From the NCBI GenBank assembly GCA_041879425.1, contig CP090854.1, positions 2,418,001 through 2,482,000 on the forward strand: 64,000 nucleotides of DNA, written 5' to 3'. The notes under the pieces are model-generated. The model made no database searches, was not told the origin of the DNA, and was given only the letters and a program-made list of their open reading frames with translations. Source of the stretch: Vibrio pomeroyi (GTDB lineage: Bacteria > Pseudomonadota > Gammaproteobacteria > Enterobacterales > Vibrionaceae). Below are positions 61,474 to 64,000 of the stretch, piece by piece; within the stretch, counting starts at the first letter, position 1; the number at the start of each line of letters is the position of its first letter. The position numbers and the translations under genes were made by a program.

Positions 61474-62688
61474 TCACTTATCCGCGGCACTGGTTGCTAA
61501 CTTTGGTATGTGTGAATTGCGCGCATTCTTTGTTGAGGTATAGGTTTCGACAAATCGGTAACCAGCTTCTAATCCTAGGTCGTAATCATGCAACAAGTCT
61601 TCTTTATCACTCATTAATGAACTCGACTTTAGTGGTTTGCTAGGTGCTATCTGCACCACGAACGCATCGTCCGGAGGAGAGTTTAAAAAGTCCTGAGTTA
61701 AGGAGTATGTTTGATAGTGAACCATCAACATGTCCGCCAAACCTGAGTCGAACTTATCACCGATTAAATGACTTAAGCGGTAGATATCGTCAGCCCCAAA
61801 TAACCACCGACCACCATTGAGCAGATCCAAATGTCCACGATCGCGCTTCTGCTCTTTAGAACGAAGAATTTGCTGCTGGAAGAAAGAAGTCCAATCGGTT
61901 TTCCATTGTTCCACTTTCTGTTGCCAGTGATCTTGAACACTGTCGAAAGACTCTCTGAACCATTCTAGCTCTTCCGCAGATATAGGCTTCGGCGCTTTCA
62001 CTGCGGTGCTGCGATTAGAAGCCTCAACCAAGAGTTCACTTCCCTCCTCGACCACAGGTTCAGTACGAATCACAACAATAGAACGAGCTTGTCTACGCCA
62101 GGCTTCTTGAACAGGAATACAAGCAGACACACCACCGTCAACATAAGCACTGTCGCCGATGAAGATTTCATCATTGTACAAACGAGGAATCGCACAGGTG
62201 GCGATCATCACCTTATACCAATCTTCTCCCAATAACGGGAAGTAGTGATCACGTAGATCTTTAGAGTCTGTCACTGCTGCATAGAAATGGCGGTCACCTA
62301 GGGTTTGTCGCCCTAAATCAAGGTCCAGCTTATAAGGGTAAGCCATGATTTGTTCTAAGGCCCACTCTAATCCCAGATTCTTCCTGTGTCGTATATAGGA
62401 GAAGATATTGAAGAATTCTGGTGAGGTGGTGAGGTCGAGCACGAAAGAGCGGCCAAGGCCTTTATCGCGGCAAAGGTACGCACACAGGTTAAGGGCACCT
62501 GCGGAGGTACCAAAAAATTCATCGAAGGGGTCAAAATTAGAAAGAAGAAAGGCATCCAGCACACCTGAAGTAAAAATACTTCTCTGTCCGCCACCTTGAG
62601 CGACCAGTGCTGTTTTTCCAGCAATAAACTTAGCGTAGTAATCCAAGTCTATTGCTGTATCAATATTGCTTACAAGCCCACTATTCAT
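61474..62688 (-). CDS. Patatin-like phospholipase family protein
   Basis: A 404-residue serine-aspartate lipid acyl hydrolase candidate. Oxyanion motif QGGGQRS (31-37), nucleophile GTSAG (Ser62), and dyad Asp in VDGGVS (Asp184). It has no signal peptide. The overall form resembles E. coli YjjU. The C-terminal third (after 210) is charged and has no recognised domain. Substrate unknown. A tiny membrane protein gene lies 41 bases upstream on the same strand. Confidence 0.85.
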   Translation of the reverse strand: MNSGLVSNIDTAIDLDYYAKFIAGKTALVAQGGGQRSIFTSGVLDAFLLSNFDPFDEFFGTSAGALNLCAYLCRDKGLGRSFVLDLTTSPEFFNIFSYIRHRKNLGLEWALEQIMAYPYKLDLDLGRQTLGDRHFYAAVTDSKDLRDHYFPLLGEDWYKVMIATCAIPRLYNDEIFIGDSAYVDGGVSACIPVQEAWRRQARSIVVIRTEPVVEEGSELLVEASNRSTAVKAPKPISAEELEWFRESFDSVQDHWQQKVEQWKTDWTSFFQQQILRSKEQKRDRGHLDLLNGGRWLFGADDIYRLSHLIGDKFDSGLADMLMVHYQTYSLTQDFLNSPPDDAFVVQIAPSKPLKSSSLMSDKEDLLHDYDLGLEAGYRFVETYTSTKNARNSHIPKLATSAADK

Positions 62689-62729
62689 TAGTCCCTGAGT
62701 ATCAAAACTCAGCCTCGCAATAGATGGTA

Positions 62730-62819
62730 TTAACTACCAATCGCAATAAAGCCAAATGAAAGAATGATCATGTAAATAAACACGGTAATTTGTAGGGCAT
62801 TTTTCAGATTATGGTCCAT
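62730..62819 (-). CDS. 29-residue single-span membrane protein, YnhF-like
   Basis: An open frame of 30 codons: MDHNLKNALQITVFIYMIIL then SFGFIAIGS. AGAGGTG stands at good distance before the ATG. The layout (short polar N-terminus with charged residues, one hydrophobic helix, very short end) and size equal E. coli YnhF, a 29-residue membrane protein that keeps its formyl-Met. Similarity is mainly in layout, so the family name is tentative. It lies just upstream of the patatin gene and may be cotranscribed. Confidence 0.6.
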   Translation of the reverse strand: MDHNLKNALQITVFIYMIILSFGFIAIGS

Positions 62820-62964
62820 AGACACCTCTGGCTTATTATTAATTTGTCGAGTCTCTATTTAAGTACTATCAGGTGTGTGAAGTATCTTCAAGAATCGTCG
62901 AAATTAGTCGCACAATATTGATGTAACCATCACAATTAGTAAGTGTATGGATAAGGATATACTC

Positions 62965-63558
62965 ATGAATAACAAAGCAAATATGATGGCGCTTATCGCG
63001 CTTTTCTCTGTATCGAGCGTGTATGCTTCGCCGGAGATCATCATTACCCCAATGGTGGGTTATACCGGCGGTGGTAGTGTCGAAGACCAGGATGGCAAAA
63101 CCTACGACATGAAAGCGTCTGAAAACTACACCTTTGCCATTGAAACACCACTTGATAAAGGTCGCATCGGCTTTTTCTATTCTAACCAGAGCTCTGAACT
63201 CGAAACACTCAACCTAAGCTCCTCAATCCAATACCTGCACTTGCAAAGTAGCATCTACTACCCGGCTTCGCCTGTATTATCTGGATACCTCGGATTAGGT
63301 CTTGGTGCTTCTTACGTGGATGTTGACTGGGCGAAAGATAAGTATGGCTTCTCAACCTCTATCTTTGGCGGTTTGGAATACAAATTCAGCGACAGTTTAG
63401 CGCTCAACACCCAAGTTCGTTGGTTGGGTACGGTTGTTGATAACGACACATCCGGTGTGTGTAATATCCCTAGCACAGGTCAAGACTGTATTATCCGCTT
63501 TGATACTGATTGGATGAATCAATTCCAAGCCAATGTCGGGCTGAGTTTTACGTTCTAA
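62965..63558 (+). CDS. Small outer-membrane beta-barrel protein
   Basis: Predicted barrel of 197 residues from the ATG at 62965 (AAGGATA upstream; the earlier ATG at 62947 lacks one). Signal peptide ends SSVYA. The mature part shows alternating strands (GYLGLGLGASYVDVDWAKD, TSIFGGLEYKFSDSLALNTQ) and the terminal ANVGLSFTF with C-terminal Phe. Two Cys residues in a loop (VCNIPSTGQDC) could form a disulphide. No family name is clear; it looks like an 8-strand OmpA/OmpW-size barrel. Confidence 0.75.
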   Translation: MNNKANMMALIALFSVSSVYASPEIIITPMVGYTGGGSVEDQDGKTYDMKASENYTFAIETPLDKGRIGFFYSNQSSELETLNLSSSIQYLHLQSSIYYPASPVLSGYLGLGLGASYVDVDWAKDKYGFSTSIFGGLEYKFSDSLALNTQVRWLGTVVDNDTSGVCNIPSTGQDCIIRFDTDWMNQFQANVGLSFTF

Positions 63559-63580
63559 TTACTGTAGCTAATAAAACGAA

Positions 63581-63603
63581 AAAGCCAGCGAGATGCTGGC
63601 TTT
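63581..63603. terminator. Terminator between the two barrel genes
   Basis: AAAGCCAGC, loop GAGAT, GCTGGCTTT with A-rich left and T-rich right flanks; serves the convergent genes. Confidence 0.75.
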
Positions 63604-63631
63604 GTCATTATAAAAACGGTTTAAGCTCACT

Positions 63632-64000
63632 TTAGAACTTATAAGTCACACCCAGTGCACCACCGACTTGCAGCTCAACACCTTTGTACATGTCTAGCTC
63701 AGGGTGAACTTGTGCGTAAGCATTCCAGCCTTCGTAGAAATTCACTTTCACGCCTAATGGCAAACGCAAGCCAAAATCGTCATTCCATTCAGCCCAAGCA
63801 CCAGCACCTACGTACCAGCTTAACGGGGCTTCCGTTTCGAACTGACCACGTTTCCAAATGTAGTCGAATGCCGCGCCGTCATTACCAACGGTTGCACGGT
63901 ACTTCTGATCAAACTCAACAACGACACTCAGGTCTTGGTCAATGGCGAGACCAACTTCTAAATCTGGAGCTTCAGAAGCATGAGCAAACGAGGCTCCGCT
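63632..64000 (-). CDS. Outer-membrane protein, C-terminal part (cut by window edge)
   Basis: The minus strand is open from the window end to TAA at 63632 (123 codons). It begins SGASFAHASEAPDLEVGLAI, which looks like the end of a signal peptide (cleavage after SFAHA), so only a few residues are missing. The mature part, about 115 residues, alternates beta strands (WYVGAGAWAEWNDDFGLRLP, ELQVGGALGVTYKF) and ends in Phe. A small outer-membrane barrel or barrel-like protein; family not recognised. Confidence 0.7.
   Translation of the reverse strand, partial: SGASFAHASEAPDLEVGLAIDQDLSVVVEFDQKYRATVGNDGAAFDYIWKRGQFETEAPLSWYVGAGAWAEWNDDFGLRLPLGVKVNFYEGWNAYAQVHPELDMYKGVELQVGGALGVTYKF

Overview
The window is ordinary chromosomal DNA of a marine gammaproteobacterium of the genus Vibrio. 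This rests on the protein set (monomeric isocitrate dehydrogenase, Aat next to Bpt, a DUF3360 membrane protein beside pflB, PykA next to Mlc, two MCP/CheV chemotaxis proteins) and on gene order shared with enteric relatives (topA-yciN, clpA-clpS/cspD, icd/rluE, priC-ybaM, sohB/yciK). The short CTAG-type tandem repeats suggest the Splendidus clade to me, but that is only an impression. I see no prophage, insertion sequence, integron, CRISPR array, rRNA or tRNA gene.

Layout. 0-8 kb: start of glgC (cut by the window edge), topA, yciN, aroA, a glycine-zipper outer-membrane protein, then aat-bpt-infA. 8-16 kb: clpS-clpA, cspD, monomeric icd, rluE and a porin. Aat and Bpt mark proteins with N-terminal Leu/Phe, and ClpS with ClpA deliver such proteins to ClpP, so most of the N-degron pathway lies within about 5 kb. 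16-29 kb: dinG, yfcA, priC, a 56-codon ybaM/rsmS gene, the ribosomal oxygenase roxA, an MCP, the emrD efflux pump, a lipoprotein S9 oligopeptidase and xthA.

29-36 kb: a large M88/ImpA-like metallopeptidase lipoprotein with a Gly-Ser repeat linker, then a four-gene HisP/J/Q/M-type basic amino acid ABC importer with a candidate ArgR box. 36-43 kb: an anaerobic block of a DUF3360 membrane protein with a 9/10 FNR box, pflB, an lpxR-like lipid A deacylase gene and pflA, followed by yfbU. 43-50 kb: a mipA/ompV gene broken by a one-base frameshift, the prkA-yeaH-spoVR (ycgB) stress operon, sohB and yciK. 51-57 kb: the SOS mutagenesis cassette imuA-imuB-dnaE2 behind a perfect LexA box. 57-64 kb: cheV, mlc with a palindromic operator candidate, pykA, a patatin-like phospholipase, a 29-residue membrane protein and two outer-membrane barrel genes (the last cut by the window edge).

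Most of the window is well-known core genome. The less explained parts are: a related set of 6-9 bp tandem arrays placed just behind genes (7852, 20415, 49429, 56955, and a 17-mer pair at 46350), one of which supplies the stop codon of ybaM; the DUF3360 protein in the place where enterics keep the formate channel focA; lpxR lying between pflB and its activase; and the tiny membrane protein at 62.7 kb. Regulatory-site calls come from reading motifs by eye, without tools.
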